From Streptomyces viridiviolaceus (lineage in GTDB: Bacteria; Actinomycetota; Actinomycetes; Streptomycetales; Streptomycetaceae): 64,000 nt of DNA. Both the position numbers and the translations under genes were made by a program. The stretch spans positions 124,001 to 188,000 of the forward strand of contig NZ_BMWA01000013.1 in assembly GCF_014650995.1 (NCBI RefSeq). Reading direction: 5' to 3'. Under the pieces are notes generated by a model, which saw nothing but the letters and a program-made list of their open reading frames with translations, did not search any database and was not told the DNA's origin. Below are positions 1-9,495 of the stretch, one piece after another. Numbering within the stretch: position 1 is the stretch's first letter; each line of letters opens with the position of its first letter.

Positions 1-57
1 CTGGGCGTCGCGGATGCGCGTCGGGCCGGCGGCGGACGAGGAGGTCATCGTGTGCAT
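1..57 (-). CDS. N-terminal fragment of an unidentified gene
   Basis: A minus-strand reading frame starts at an ATG at 57 and runs off the left edge, so only 19 residues are visible: MHTMTSSSAAGPTRIRDAQ. The start is supported by a GGAGAG ribosome-binding site about 5 nt upstream (complement of 62-67). A second in-frame ATG, four codons in, is a less likely start. Too little is visible to name a function. The gene lies downstream of the structured leader at 201-350, which may control it. Confidence 0.6.
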   Translation of the reverse strand, partial: MHTMTSSSAAGPTRIRDAQ

Positions 58-200
58 GCCGCTCTCCTTCACATGGTGGTCGCCTTTCTCGGTGGCATGA
101 GACATCGGGCCGGCGGCCGCGGTTGCGCCCCGGCCGGCGGACCACACGGTGGATGCAATCGGCGCCTTATCGCACGAACGGACACGCGCGGGCGTCGCAC

Positions 201-350
201 AGGAAAAACCCCGCTCCCGCTGTCGCGGGAACGGGGTTCCTTCTCGAGCGCCGGGCAGGCCTTGCACCTGCATCTCCCCGCAGGAAGCGGGGCGTCTTTC
301 CTTGGACCACCAACGCAAGCAGCCGCCGTCCTCGGCGGGCGGCGCCTTCA
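201..350 (-). ncRNA. Structured leader RNA or sRNA ending in an intrinsic terminator
   Basis: Read on the minus strand, a TATGAT -10-like hexamer (362-357) is followed by about 150 nt rich in inverted repeats. They include a 6-bp CCCCGC/GCGGGG stem (276-281/287-292), an overlapping alternative CCTGC/GCAGG pairing and an outer CTTGC/GCAAG pairing (261-265/315-319). The last element is a strong hairpin, AACCCCG-TCCCGC-loop-GCGGGA-CGGGGTT (207-238), followed on the minus strand by five U residues (206-202). Hairpin plus U-run is a textbook rho-independent terminator, lying 145 nt before the partial gene at 57. This could be a transcription attenuator or riboswitch leader for that gene, or a free-standing sRNA. 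I could not match it to a known riboswitch class. The -35 is weak, so the promoter is tentative. Confidence 0.4.
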
Positions 351-529
351 AGATCCATCATAGCGCACTCCTCGCCGACGGCACGACGTCGGACCCTCGG
401 GCGCTACTCCGTACGAGTGGTGCATCTTGGGACACGGCCTTAGCGTCGGAACCGGGAAGACGAGAGCGGAGACAACCGACCACGGGTGAGGCAGCGGGAC
501 GAGCCTCCGGAAGACGGGCGGGAGCAGAC

Positions 530-985
530 ATGGGCACACACCCGACGAGGACAGCGGTCACGCTCTGTGCCGCCGCCGCGCTCGCGATACCCCTGGGCAC
601 GGCGTCCGCCGCGCCGTCGGCGGAGCGGACCGGGCACCACCACGCACGGGACCCCGTACTGGTCGACTGCTTCTGGAGCCCCGAGGTACGCCCCGGCGCG
701 TTCCTGCTCGCCTGCGGGGACGGCAACAGCCACCTGGTGTCGCTGAACTGGTCGCGCTGGGGCTCGCAGTCGGCGATGGCCCGGGGCGTCAACGTGGTCA
801 ACGACTGCAAGCCCTACTGCGCGGTCGGAACGTTCCGCTCCTACGCCGTGACCGTCCGGCTCGACCAGCCGCGGACCTGGGAGAAGGACCCCGACCGGCA
901 GCAGTTCACCCGGATGAGCCTGACCTACCACGACGGAAGGCCCGAAGGGTACCCCCGCACGGTGACGTATCCCCTCTGGAGCTGA
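530..985 (+). CDS. Small secreted protein of unknown function
   Basis: Predicted 151-residue exported protein. A Sec-type signal peptide covers about residues 1-27: a short polar N-terminus, a hydrophobic core rich in Ala and Leu, then a TASAAP cleavage region. The mature part is polar, with a His-rich stretch (GHHH) near its start and Cys residues at intervals (VDCFW, LACGD, NDCKPYC) that could form disulfides outside the cell. A GGGAG ribosome-binding site precedes the ATG at 530, and this start removes a long implausible upstream extension. It stands alone and convergent with the GH65 gene. I do not recognise the family. Confidence 0.72.
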   Translation: MGTHPTRTAVTLCAAAALAIPLGTASAAPSAERTGHHHARDPVLVDCFWSPEVRPGAFLLACGDGNSHLVSLNWSRWGSQSAMARGVNVVNDCKPYCAVGTFRSYAVTVRLDQPRTWEKDPDRQQFTRMSLTYHDGRPEGYPRTVTYPLWS

Positions 986-1015
986 CGCGCCGGCGCCCGG
1001 GCCGGCCGCTGCGGG

Positions 1016-3391
1016 TCAGTCCGGGAGCACCAGCCGGCAGGTGTCTCCGGGCTGCAGCCGGACCGTGCGGTCCGGCAGCCGCACCTCGAGCGGCGGACGG
1101 TCGGACGACGGTACGGCGATCTCCAGCCGCCCGTGTTCCAGCCGGAGCCGCACGCCCCAGTGGCCCTGGTAGCGGATGGAGAAGCCGTACGACGACAGCT
1201 CCGGCAGCGGCACCGGGTCCAGCCACAGTGCCCCGGCGCGGGTCTCCAGCCCGGTCAGCCCGCGCTGGACGAGGTCGAGGGTGCCGGCCATGGCGCCCAG
1301 GTGGATGCCCTCGCCGGTGGTGCCGCCCTGCAGGTCGGCGACGTCGCCCTTGAGGGCCTCCTGGCAGAACGTCCACGCCTCGGCGCGGCGGGCCCGGGCG
1401 AGGATCCAGCCGTGGACGAGCCCGCTGAGGGTGGAGCCGTGGCTGGTGCGGGCGAGGTAGTAGTCGACCGTGCGCCGCCAGGTCTCCTCGTCGAGGCTGT
1501 ACCCCAGCCTCCCGAAGAGCCACTGGAGTTCGGACGGGGAGAACAGGTAGCCCAGCATGAGCACATCGGCCTGCTTGGACGCCTGGTACTGGTTGACGCT
1601 TTCGCCCTCGGCCTCCAGGATCCGGTCCAGCCGCCGGATGTCGTCGTACCGTTTGCGGTAGTCCCTCCAGTCCAGTTCGGCCAGGTCGCCGTACCCCTCG
1701 AACTGGCTGATGACACCCTCGTGGAAGGGCACGTGGAGGGTGCGGGAGACGTCCTGCCACTGCTCGAGCTCGCCGCCGTCCAGACCGGTGCGTTCGACGA
1801 GTTCGCGCCGCCGGGGTGCGGGCAGGGCGTCCATGACCTCCAGGGTGCGGGTGAGGACCCAGGCTGCGGTGACGTTGGTGTAGGCGTTGTCGTCCAGGCC
1901 CGGCCACTGGGCGCCGGGGTATGCGTCGTGGTACTCGTCGGGGCCGACCACGCCTCGGATGCGGTGCCGGCCCAGGTGCTCGTCCCAGGTGGCCGAGTCC
2001 GCCCAGAAGCGGGCGATCTGCAGCAGCATCTCGGCGCCCCTGGTGTGCAGGAACTCGGCGTCGCCGCTCGCCTCGCAGTACTGCCAGACGTTGTAGGCCA
2101 CGGCCGAGCCGACGTGCCGCTGGAGATGCGAGTGGTCCGGCAGCCAGCGGCCCGAATGGGGGTTGAGGTGGAGCTGCTGGGTCTCCTCGCGTCCGTCGCT
2201 GCCGCTCTGCCACGGGTACAGGGCGCCCCGCCGCCCGATCGCCCGGGCCGCCGCGCGGGCCCGCCACAGCCGGCGGTGCCGGTAGTGGAGCAGCGCCCGG
2301 GACACCTCGGGGAAGTGCAGGTTGAGGTAGGGCAGGACGAACAGCTCGTCCCAGAAGACGTGCCCCCGGTACGCCTCGCCGTGCAGTCCGCGGGCCGGTA
2401 CCCCCACGTCGAGGTCGGCGGTGTGCGGGGAGAGGGTCTGCAGGACGTGGAAGAGGTGCAGACGCAGGATGCTGCCCGCCTCGCCGGGTACGTCCAGTTC
2501 GGCCCGGCGCCACAGTTGGCCCCAGGCCGTCCGGTGCGTCACCAGCAGCTCGTCGAAGTCCGGTGCGTCGGCCACCCGGTCCACGGCGGCCTGCAGCGGA
2601 TCGCTGATCGCCGGGTCGTGCGAGGTGTGCAGGGCCACCGTCTTGTCGACGCGGAGGGTGCGGTCGGCCTCCAGGTGCAGGGTCGTGCGCTGGGTGGCGC
2701 GCAGCCGCTCCCGGCCCGAGGTGACCGGCGCGTCGGCCTTCGTCCGGGCCGCCATCCCGATCCGGATGTCCGAGGTCCGGGTGCGGCAGCGCAGCCACAC
2801 CGTGTCGTCGGTGACGCCGCCGGTGTGCACGTGGGTCAGGTGGCGGCCCTCCAGCTCCCGGTAGCGCGGCACCCCGGCGTTGGCGACCCCGCCGTCGAGG
2901 GCCACCTCGACGTCGAGGTCCGCGGTGCCGTCCGACACCGCGAACTCCGTGCGCATGGCCGCCAGATGGGGGTCGGCCATGTGCACCAGACGCAACTGGC
3001 GGACGGACAGCACGCGTCCGTCACCGAGGCTGTAGCGGGTGCGGCGCTCCAGCACGCCCGAGTCCAGGTGCACGGTCTGGCGGTGGTCGAGCACCGGGGC
3101 GGTGTCCGGGGTGAGCCAGTCCCCTCCGGCCGTCCGGAAGCGCAGCGGCAGCCAGTTGGGGAGGTTGACCATGTCCTCGTTCTCCACCTGGCGGCCGGCG
3201 ACGGTGGAGGTGAGCCGGTTGTAGCAGCCGGCCACGTAGGTGCCCGGGTAGTGCACGTCGTCCGCGGCGCACTCGGGCAGGGCGCCGCGGGTGGCGAAGT
3301 AGCCGTTGCCCAGCGTGCACAGCGACTCCCTCAGCCGTTCGTCCGCGGGGTCGTAGTGGTCGTAGTCCCAGGTCGAGGGGGTTGCGGTCAC
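1016..3391 (-). CDS. Glycoside hydrolase family 65 protein (disaccharide phosphorylase or hydrolase)
   Basis: A 791-residue intracellular protein with GH65 architecture: N-terminal beta-sandwich (about 1-270), helical linker, (alpha/alpha)6 barrel (about 310-680) and C-terminal beta-sheet cap. The conserved catalytic acid is Glu486 in GPDEYH; a substrate-site ARGLHGEAY..GHVFWDEL block lies at about 333-350. A later SHGSTLS motif (about 655) sits where phosphorylases bind phosphate. GH65 members phosphorolyse or hydrolyse alpha-glucosides such as maltose, trehalose or kojibiose; the substrate cannot be read from sequence. The GTG at 3391 is chosen because a GAAGGGAC site precedes it and the protein aligns from residue 1. 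It follows the phosphoketolase gene by 41 bp on the same strand, which implies one operon. Confidence 0.88.
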   Translation of the reverse strand: MTATPSTWDYDHYDPADERLRESLCTLGNGYFATRGALPECAADDVHYPGTYVAGCYNRLTSTVAGRQVENEDMVNLPNWLPLRFRTAGGDWLTPDTAPVLDHRQTVHLDSGVLERRTRYSLGDGRVLSVRQLRLVHMADPHLAAMRTEFAVSDGTADLDVEVALDGGVANAGVPRYRELEGRHLTHVHTGGVTDDTVWLRCRTRTSDIRIGMAARTKADAPVTSGRERLRATQRTTLHLEADRTLRVDKTVALHTSHDPAISDPLQAAVDRVADAPDFDELLVTHRTAWGQLWRRAELDVPGEAGSILRLHLFHVLQTLSPHTADLDVGVPARGLHGEAYRGHVFWDELFVLPYLNLHFPEVSRALLHYRHRRLWRARAAARAIGRRGALYPWQSGSDGREETQQLHLNPHSGRWLPDHSHLQRHVGSAVAYNVWQYCEASGDAEFLHTRGAEMLLQIARFWADSATWDEHLGRHRIRGVVGPDEYHDAYPGAQWPGLDDNAYTNVTAAWVLTRTLEVMDALPAPRRRELVERTGLDGGELEQWQDVSRTLHVPFHEGVISQFEGYGDLAELDWRDYRKRYDDIRRLDRILEAEGESVNQYQASKQADVLMLGYLFSPSELQWLFGRLGYSLDEETWRRTVDYYLARTSHGSTLSGLVHGWILARARRAEAWTFCQEALKGDVADLQGGTTGEGIHLGAMAGTLDLVQRGLTGLETRAGALWLDPVPLPELSSYGFSIRYQGHWGVRLRLEHGRLEIAVPSSDRPPLEVRLPDRTVRLQPGDTCRLVLPD

Positions 3392-3432
3392 TGAGGTGGT
3401 GTCCCTTCGCGCGGTCCCCCGAGGTCCCTGTG

Positions 3433-5817
3433 TCAGCTGTCCCAGGCCCAGTCGGCGACCTCGGGCAGGTCGACGCCGTGTTCGCGGATGTGGTCGTGGT
3501 GACGCAGCCGGGTGTCCTCCATCCGCTGGCGCACCGCCGCGGCGCGCACGGCGAGGCCGGGCACGCGGTCGATGACGTCCATGACGAGGCGGTAGCGGTC
3601 CATGTCGTTGCCGACCACCATGTCGAACGGGGTGGTCGTGGTCCCGATCTCCTTGTAGCCCCGCACGTGGAGGTGCCCGTGGCCGGTGCGCCGGTAGGCC
3701 AGCCGGTGGATGAGCCAGGGGTAGCCGTGGTAGGCGAAGATGACCGGCTTGTCGGCGGTGAACAGTCCGTCGTACTCGAAGTCGCTCATCCCGTGCGGGT
3801 GTTCCTCGCCGGGCAGCAGCCGGGCGATGTCGACGACGTTGACCACGCGCACGGCCAGTTCGGGCAGGTGGCGCCGGAGCAGTTGGGCGGCGGCCAGGAC
3901 CTCCTGGGTGGGGACGTCGCCCGCGCAGGCGAGCACCACGGCGGGTTCGCGGCTGCCGTCCTCGGTGCCCGCCCAGTCCCAGACGCCCGCGCCCCGCGCA
4001 CAGTGGACCCGTGCCTCGTCCATGGACAGCCAGTCGAAGCAGGGCTGTTTGCCGGCGACGATCACGTTGACGTAGTCGCGGCTGCGCAGGGCGTGGTCGG
4101 CGACGGAGAGCAGGGTGTTGGCGTCCGGCGGCAGGTAGACCCGCACGGCCTCGGGGCTCTTGTTGAGGATGTGGTCGACGAAGCCGGGGTCCTGGTGGGA
4201 GAAGCCGTTGTGGTCCTGCCGCCACACGTGGGAGGTGAGCAGGTAGTTGAGGGAGGCGATGGGGGCGCGCCAGGGCAGGCGGCGGGTCACGCGCAGCCAT
4301 TTGATGTGCTGGTTGACCATCGAGTCGACGATGTGGACGAAGGCCTCGTAGCAGGAGAACAGTCCGTGCCGGCCGGTGAGGAGGTAGCCCTCCAGCCAGC
4401 CCTGGCAGGTGTGTTCGGACAGGATCTCCATCACCCGGCCGTGCCGGTCGAGGTTCTCGTCGACGGGCAGGGTCTCTTCCTGCCATGCCTTGCCGCTGGC
4501 GGCGTAGACGGCCTGGAGGCGGTTGGAGGCGGTCTCGTCGGGGCCGACGAGGCGGAAGTCGCGCCGGCCGGCGGTGGCGTCCATGACGTCCCGCAGCAGG
4601 TCGCCGAGGACCCGGGTGGGTTCGTGCATGGTCGCGCCGGGTTTGTCGACGGCGACGGCGTACCGCTCAAGCGGTGGCAGGGGCAGCTCGCGCAGGCGCA
4701 GTCCGCCGTTGGCGTACGGGGTGGCGCCGAGGCGGCGGCTGCCCGCGGGGACGCATGCCAGGACGTCGGGGCGCGGGGCGCCGCGGTCGTCGAACAGTTC
4801 CCCGGGGCGGTAGGAGCGCAGCCACCGCTCCAGCTCCCGCAGGTGCTCGGGGTTGTCCCGTACGGCGGACAGGGGGACCTGGTGGGCGCGCCAGGTGTTC
4901 TCCACGGGCAGGCCGTCGACCTCGGCCGGGCCGGTCCAGCCCTTGGGCGTGCGCAGGACGATCATCGGCCAGCGGGGCCGGTCGCCGGCGCCGTCCTCGC
5001 GGGCGGCGCGCTGGATCGCGGCGATGCGGTCCAGCGCGGTGTCCATGGCGTGGGCCATCGCGCGGTGGACGGCCGCGGGCCGGTCGCCGGTGACGTGGAC
5101 GGGGTCGTGGCCGTATCCGCGCAGGAGTTCGTCGAGTTCGGCCTCGGGGAGCCGGGCCAGGACCGTGGGGTTGGCGATCTTGTAGCCGTTGAGGTGCAGG
5201 ATCGGCAGGACGGCGCCGTCGTGGACCGGGTCCAGGAACTTGTTGGAGTGCCAGGAGGTGGCCAGCGGGCCCGTTTCCGCCTCGCCGTCGCCGATCACAC
5301 AGGCGACCACCAGATCGGGGTGGTCGAACGCGGCGCCGTAGGCGTGCGAGAGCGCGTAGCCGAGTTCGCCGCCCTCGTGGATGGAGCCGGGCGTCTCGGG
5401 AGCGACGTGGCTCGGCACGCCGCCGGGGAAGGAGAACTGCTTGAAGAGGCGGGCCATCCCGGCCGCGTCCCGGGTGATGTCCGGATAGGTCTCGGTGTAC
5501 GAGCCCTCCAGCCAGGAGTTGGCCAGTACGGCCGGCCCCCCGTGTCCCGGGCCCCAGATGCACAGGGCGTCCAGATCACGGTCCTTGATCACCCGGTTGA
5601 GGTGGGTGTGGACGAGGTTCAGGCCGGGTGAGGTGCCCCAGTGACCGAGAAGCCGCGGCTTGACGTGCTCGGGGCGCAGCGGCTCGGTCAGCAGGGGGTT
5701 GGACATCAGGTAGATCTGGCCGACGGAGAGGTAGTTCGCGGCGCGCCAGTGGGCGTCCAGCGAGGCGAGCTCCTCGTCCGTGAGCTCGGAGGGCGCCTGT
5801 TGCGTGTCGACGGACAT
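3433..5817 (-). CDS. xfp: Xylulose-5-phosphate/fructose-6-phosphate phosphoketolase
   Basis: A 794-residue TPP enzyme that cleaves xylulose-5-P or fructose-6-P with phosphate to give acetyl phosphate plus glyceraldehyde-3-P or erythrose-4-P. Both phosphoketolase signatures are present: [14 protein letters not shown] at about 150, and [19 protein letters not shown], which contains the TPP/metal motif. Full family length, cytosolic. The ATG at 5817 has an AAGGAC site; an upstream in-frame start would add 23 non-conserved residues. It heads a two-gene operon with the GH65 protein. If GH65 releases a hexose phosphate by phosphorolysis, phosphoketolase could drain it to acetyl phosphate. That link is inference. 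Confidence 0.93.
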   Translation of the reverse strand: MSVDTQQAPSELTDEELASLDAHWRAANYLSVGQIYLMSNPLLTEPLRPEHVKPRLLGHWGTSPGLNLVHTHLNRVIKDRDLDALCIWGPGHGGPAVLANSWLEGSYTETYPDITRDAAGMARLFKQFSFPGGVPSHVAPETPGSIHEGGELGYALSHAYGAAFDHPDLVVACVIGDGEAETGPLATSWHSNKFLDPVHDGAVLPILHLNGYKIANPTVLARLPEAELDELLRGYGHDPVHVTGDRPAAVHRAMAHAMDTALDRIAAIQRAAREDGAGDRPRWPMIVLRTPKGWTGPAEVDGLPVENTWRAHQVPLSAVRDNPEHLRELERWLRSYRPGELFDDRGAPRPDVLACVPAGSRRLGATPYANGGLRLRELPLPPLERYAVAVDKPGATMHEPTRVLGDLLRDVMDATAGRRDFRLVGPDETASNRLQAVYAASGKAWQEETLPVDENLDRHGRVMEILSEHTCQGWLEGYLLTGRHGLFSCYEAFVHIVDSMVNQHIKWLRVTRRLPWRAPIASLNYLLTSHVWRQDHNGFSHQDPGFVDHILNKSPEAVRVYLPPDANTLLSVADHALRSRDYVNVIVAGKQPCFDWLSMDEARVHCARGAGVWDWAGTEDGSREPAVVLACAGDVPTQEVLAAAQLLRRHLPELAVRVVNVVDIARLLPGEEHPHGMSDFEYDGLFTADKPVIFAYHGYPWLIHRLAYRRTGHGHLHVRGYKEIGTTTTPFDMVVGNDMDRYRLVMDVIDRVPGLAVRAAAVRQRMEDTRLRHHDHIREHGVDLPEVADWAWDS

Positions 5818-6140
5818 CGGGGGTCCTTTCCGTGTCGGGACAGCGGTCGGGCCGGCGGGTGCGTCCGGGCGGGCGCCGGTGCACATCCCACCACCCTCCG
5901 CCGACCGGTCGGGTACCCGACAGGGCCGTTCGGGTCACGTCCGTTCCCGAACGGGGCCGACGGACGCTCAGGCGCAGCCTGCCAGGGTCGCAGCTGCGTG
6001 CCGACGAGAGAGGAGACCGCAGGGCCGCCGTCGGCGCCGACTCCGACGGCGGCCCTGCTGGTGCACCGCTTACCCCCGCTCTCCTTCCGCACGCAGCCCT
6101 TGCTCCTCCGGTACCGGGCGGCAGGACGCCTCTTCCGAAA

Positions 6141-6195
6141 ATACCCCCCTGGGTATCTCTGTTACGGTGGGACGCAGCGATACCCCCGGGGGTAA
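6141..6195 (+). promoter_or_regulatory. Two CstR-type operators before the persulfide gene
   Basis: Site 1 (6141-6156) is ATACCCCCCTGGGTAT, a perfect ATACCC-N4-GGGTAT inverted repeat. Site 2 (6180-6195) is ATACCCCCGGGGGTAA, with a perfect 14-bp palindrome inside it. Their starts are 39 bp apart and site 2 ends 28 bp before the GTG at 6224. The same word stands before the sensor gene (8737-8752). C-tract inverted repeats of this kind are known operators of CsoR/CstR-family repressors. Confidence 0.8.
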
Positions 6196-6223
6196 TTTCC
6201 TCGAGTGTGCGAAGGAGAGTGCC

Positions 6224-7597
6224 GTGTTCTTTGTCGACGTCCTGGATACTTCAGGGCTGGGCAACCGCAGCTATCTGGCGGGAGGAGCCCGGTCGGCCGT
6301 GGTCGTGGACCCGCCGCGGGACATCGACCGCTTGATCGCCGAGGCCGCGCGGCGAGGGGTGCGGATCGTCGCCGTCGCCGAGACGCACGTCCACAACGAC
6401 TACGTGACCGGCGGCCTGGAACTGGCCCGCGTGACCGGCGCGCGCTATCTGGTGCCGGCCGGGGCCGAGGTGGCGTACGACCGCGTGGCGGTGGCCGACG
6501 GGGACACCGAGCCCGTCGACGACCGACTCGTCCTGCGGGCGGTGGCCACGCCCGGTCACACCCCGCACCACACTTCGTACGTCCTGCACGAGTCGGGGCG
6601 GGCGGTGGCCGCCTTCACCGGCGGATCACTGCTCATCGGCAGCGTGGGCCGCCCCGACCTCGTGGAACCGCGGCTGACCGAACAGCTCGCCCACGCGCAG
6701 CACGCGTCCGCCCACCGCCTGGCGGCCGAGCTGGACGACGAGGTGGCCGTGCTGCCCACACACGGGTTCGGCAGCTTCTGCTCGGCCGCCCGGACCGGCG
6801 GCGCGCACAGCACGATCGGCGCGGAGAAGGCGGCCAACCCGGCTCTCGCCCAGGACGTGGAGACGTTCGTCGAGGAACTGCTGGCGGGGCTGGACGACGT
6901 GCCCGCCTACTACGCGCACATGGGCCCGGTGAACGCCGGCGGCCCCGCGCCCGTGGATCTGACCGAGCCGCGGCGTGCCGACGCCGCCGAGATCGCCCGG
7001 CGGCTCGCCGCCGGTGAGTGGGTCGTGGACCTGCGCGGCCGGGTGGCCTTCGCGGCGGGGCATGTCGCCGGGGCGTTCAACTTCGCGGTCGACGGGCAGC
7101 TCGCGACCTATCTGGCCTGGATGATCCCGTGGGGCAAGCCGGTCACCCTGCTCGCCGAGAGCGCGCGGGACGTCGCCCGCGCGCAGCGGGAGCTGGCCCG
7201 GGTGGGCATCGACCGCCCCGCCGCCGCGGCCGTCGGCTCCCCGGACGACTGGGTCGCCGACGGGTCCCGGCCGGTCTCGTTCCCGCGGGCCGCGTTCGCC
7301 GATCTGGCCGCGGCGCGGCGACGCGGGGAGGACGTGGTGGTGGTCGACGTACGCCGGGCCGCCGAGCGCGCGGAGGGCTGGATCCAGGACAGCGTCCACC
7401 TTCCCGTCCACGAGATCCACCGGCGTCTGGACGAGGTGCCGCCGGGCACGGTGTGGGTGCACTGCGCGGGCGGGATGCGCGCCGCCATCGCCGCGTCGGT
7501 GCTCGATGCCGCCGGACGTCGTGTGGTGGCCGTCGACGACGGCTTCGCCTCGGCGGCCTCGGCCGGACTCCCGCTCGTCTCCCGCACCCGTGACTGA
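6224..7597 (+). CDS. Metallo-beta-lactamase-fold persulfide dioxygenase-like protein fused to rhodanese domains
   Basis: A 457-residue cytosolic protein. Residues 1-245 form a metallo-beta-lactamase fold of the ETHE1/persulfide-dioxygenase type, with metal ligands visible in THVHNDY (His55, His57, Asp59) and later TPGHT and PTHGFG. Two rhodanese-like domains follow. The central one (about 255-340) lacks a catalytic cysteine (TLLAES where the Cys loop should be); the C-terminal one has Cys414 in VHCAGGMR. Such fusions oxidise glutathione-, mycothiol- or protein-bound persulfide to sulfite and move sulfane sulfur. The GTG at 6224 is preceded by GAAGGAGAG. The two CstR-type operators upstream predict induction by polysulfide. 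A TauE-type exporter 90 bp downstream could remove the sulfite formed. Confidence 0.85.
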   Translation: MFFVDVLDTSGLGNRSYLAGGARSAVVVDPPRDIDRLIAEAARRGVRIVAVAETHVHNDYVTGGLELARVTGARYLVPAGAEVAYDRVAVADGDTEPVDDRLVLRAVATPGHTPHHTSYVLHESGRAVAAFTGGSLLIGSVGRPDLVEPRLTEQLAHAQHASAHRLAAELDDEVAVLPTHGFGSFCSAARTGGAHSTIGAEKAANPALAQDVETFVEELLAGLDDVPAYYAHMGPVNAGGPAPVDLTEPRRADAAEIARRLAAGEWVVDLRGRVAFAAGHVAGAFNFAVDGQLATYLAWMIPWGKPVTLLAESARDVARAQRELARVGIDRPAAAAVGSPDDWVADGSRPVSFPRAAFADLAAARRRGEDVVVVDVRRAAERAEGWIQDSVHLPVHEIHRRLDEVPPGTVWVHCAGGMRAAIAASVLDAAGRRVVAVDDGFASAASAGLPLVSRTRD

Positions 7598-7687
7598 CCG
7601 CACGCCGGCGCCGGTCCGGCCGCCGCGGCACCGGGCCGCCCCGGGCACTGCTGCCGGGAACGCGCGTCCGTCCTTCGGGGCAGCCGT

Positions 7688-8431
7688 ATGAGCCCGTGGA
7701 TCCTGGCCCTGCTCGCGGGGGCCGTGGCCGGTCTGGCCCTGGGCGCGCTGGGGGCCGGTGGCAGCATCCTCACCGTGCCGGCCCTGATCTACCTGCTCGG
7801 TTTCAGCCCGGCGGCCGCGACCACCGCGAGCCTGGTCGTCGTGATCGTCACGTCGGTCACCGCGCTGCTGGCCCACGCCCGGGCCGGCGCGGTGCGCTGG
7901 CGGGCCGGGTCGCTGTTCGCGGCGGCCGGTCTGCTGCCCGCCGCCGTGGCCGGTGCCCTGTCGGCGCACGTCCCGGAGGCGGTGCTGACCGCGCTGTTCG
8001 CGGCCCTGTCGGCGCTGGCCGGGCTGCACATGCTGCGCCGCCGCGCACCGCGCGCGAACGGGGCGGTGACGGGTGTCCGCGCGGCCGGGGCCGGGGCGGG
8101 ACTCGGAGCGGTGACCGGCTTCCTCGGGGTCGGCGGCGGCTTCCTGGCCGTGCCGGCGCTGGTGACGGTGCTGGCCGTGCCGATGAGCGCGGCGGTCGGG
8201 ACGAGTCTGCTGGTCGTCGTCAGCAACGCGGTGGTGGCTCTCACGGCCCGGGCGAACGCCGCCGTGCACCTGGACGTCACGCTGCTCCTGCCGTTCCTGG
8301 CGACGGCCGTCCTGGGAGCCTGGGACGGCAGACGGCTGGCGGCCAGGGCGTCCGCCGGGACGTTGCAACGCGTCTTCGGCACCGTACTGCTGGCCGTCGC
8401 CGTGGCGATGGGTGCCACGGCGGTGCTGTGA
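7688..8431 (+). CDS. TauE/SafE-family sulfite/anion exporter
   Basis: A 247-residue integral membrane protein with about eight hydrophobic segments. It shows the two Gly-rich internal repeats typical of TauE/SafE: GALGAGGSILTVPALIYLLG near the N-terminus and GFLGVGGGFLAVPALVTVL near the middle. Family members export sulfite or other sulfur anions. It follows the dioxygenase-rhodanese gene on the same strand with a 90-bp gap and is probably co-transcribed. It converges with the CstR-like gene, whose stop lies 12 bp away. Pairing persulfide oxidation, which yields sulfite, with a TauE exporter is a common arrangement. Substrate is inferred from context. Confidence 0.85.
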   Translation: MSPWILALLAGAVAGLALGALGAGGSILTVPALIYLLGFSPAAATTASLVVVIVTSVTALLAHARAGAVRWRAGSLFAAAGLLPAAVAGALSAHVPEAVLTALFAALSALAGLHMLRRRAPRANGAVTGVRAAGAGAGLGAVTGFLGVGGGFLAVPALVTVLAVPMSAAVGTSLLVVVSNAVVALTARANAAVHLDVTLLLPFLATAVLGAWDGRRLAARASAGTLQRVFGTVLLAVAVAMGATAVL

Positions 8432-8443
8432 GCCGCCGGCGGG

Positions 8444-9369
<926 letters not shown>

Positions 9370-9460
9370 TCTCCGTCAGCCGTGGGGACGCCGGCCTGCC
9401 GAGTGCGGGCCCGGCGTCCTCGTACGGACCCGCGGCCGATCAGCTCACGGGAAAAGAATT

Positions 9461-9491
9461 TTGCATGCCATGCATCTTTGCATACCATGCA
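9461..9491 (+). promoter_or_regulatory. Tandem operators and leaderless promoter of the TetR gene
   Basis: Two 13-bp palindromes, TGCATGCCATGCA (9462-9474) and TGCATACCATGCA (9479-9491), are repeated at exactly 17-bp spacing inside 17-bp direct repeats. They coincide with a promoter: TTGCAT at 9461-9466, 16-bp spacer, TACCAT at 9483-9488, whose expected start point is the A of the ATG at 9496. This is the layout of an autorepressed TetR promoter with leaderless mRNA. Confidence 0.7.
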
Positions 9492-9495
9492 ACTT

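Noticed and set aside
202-300. Possible CRISPR repeats in the G/C-rich hairpins near the left edge
   Set aside because: The two hairpins differ in sequence and are not repeated with regular spacers.
201-350. Cobalamin or c-di-AMP riboswitch
   Set aside because: A GGUGCAAG-like loop recalls the B12 element, but the rest of the B12 box and core are missing, and ydaO core motifs are absent.
906-2798. A 630-codon minus-strand frame overlapping GH65
   Set aside because: It is an out-of-frame shadow of the GH65 gene with Arg/Pro-rich product.
1133-5631. Long plus-strand open frames (1133-3394 and 3382-5631)
   Set aside because: They lie opposite GH65 and phosphoketolase, which have catalytic motifs, good starts and full lengths. 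The plus-strand products are Val/Gly-rich with no domain.
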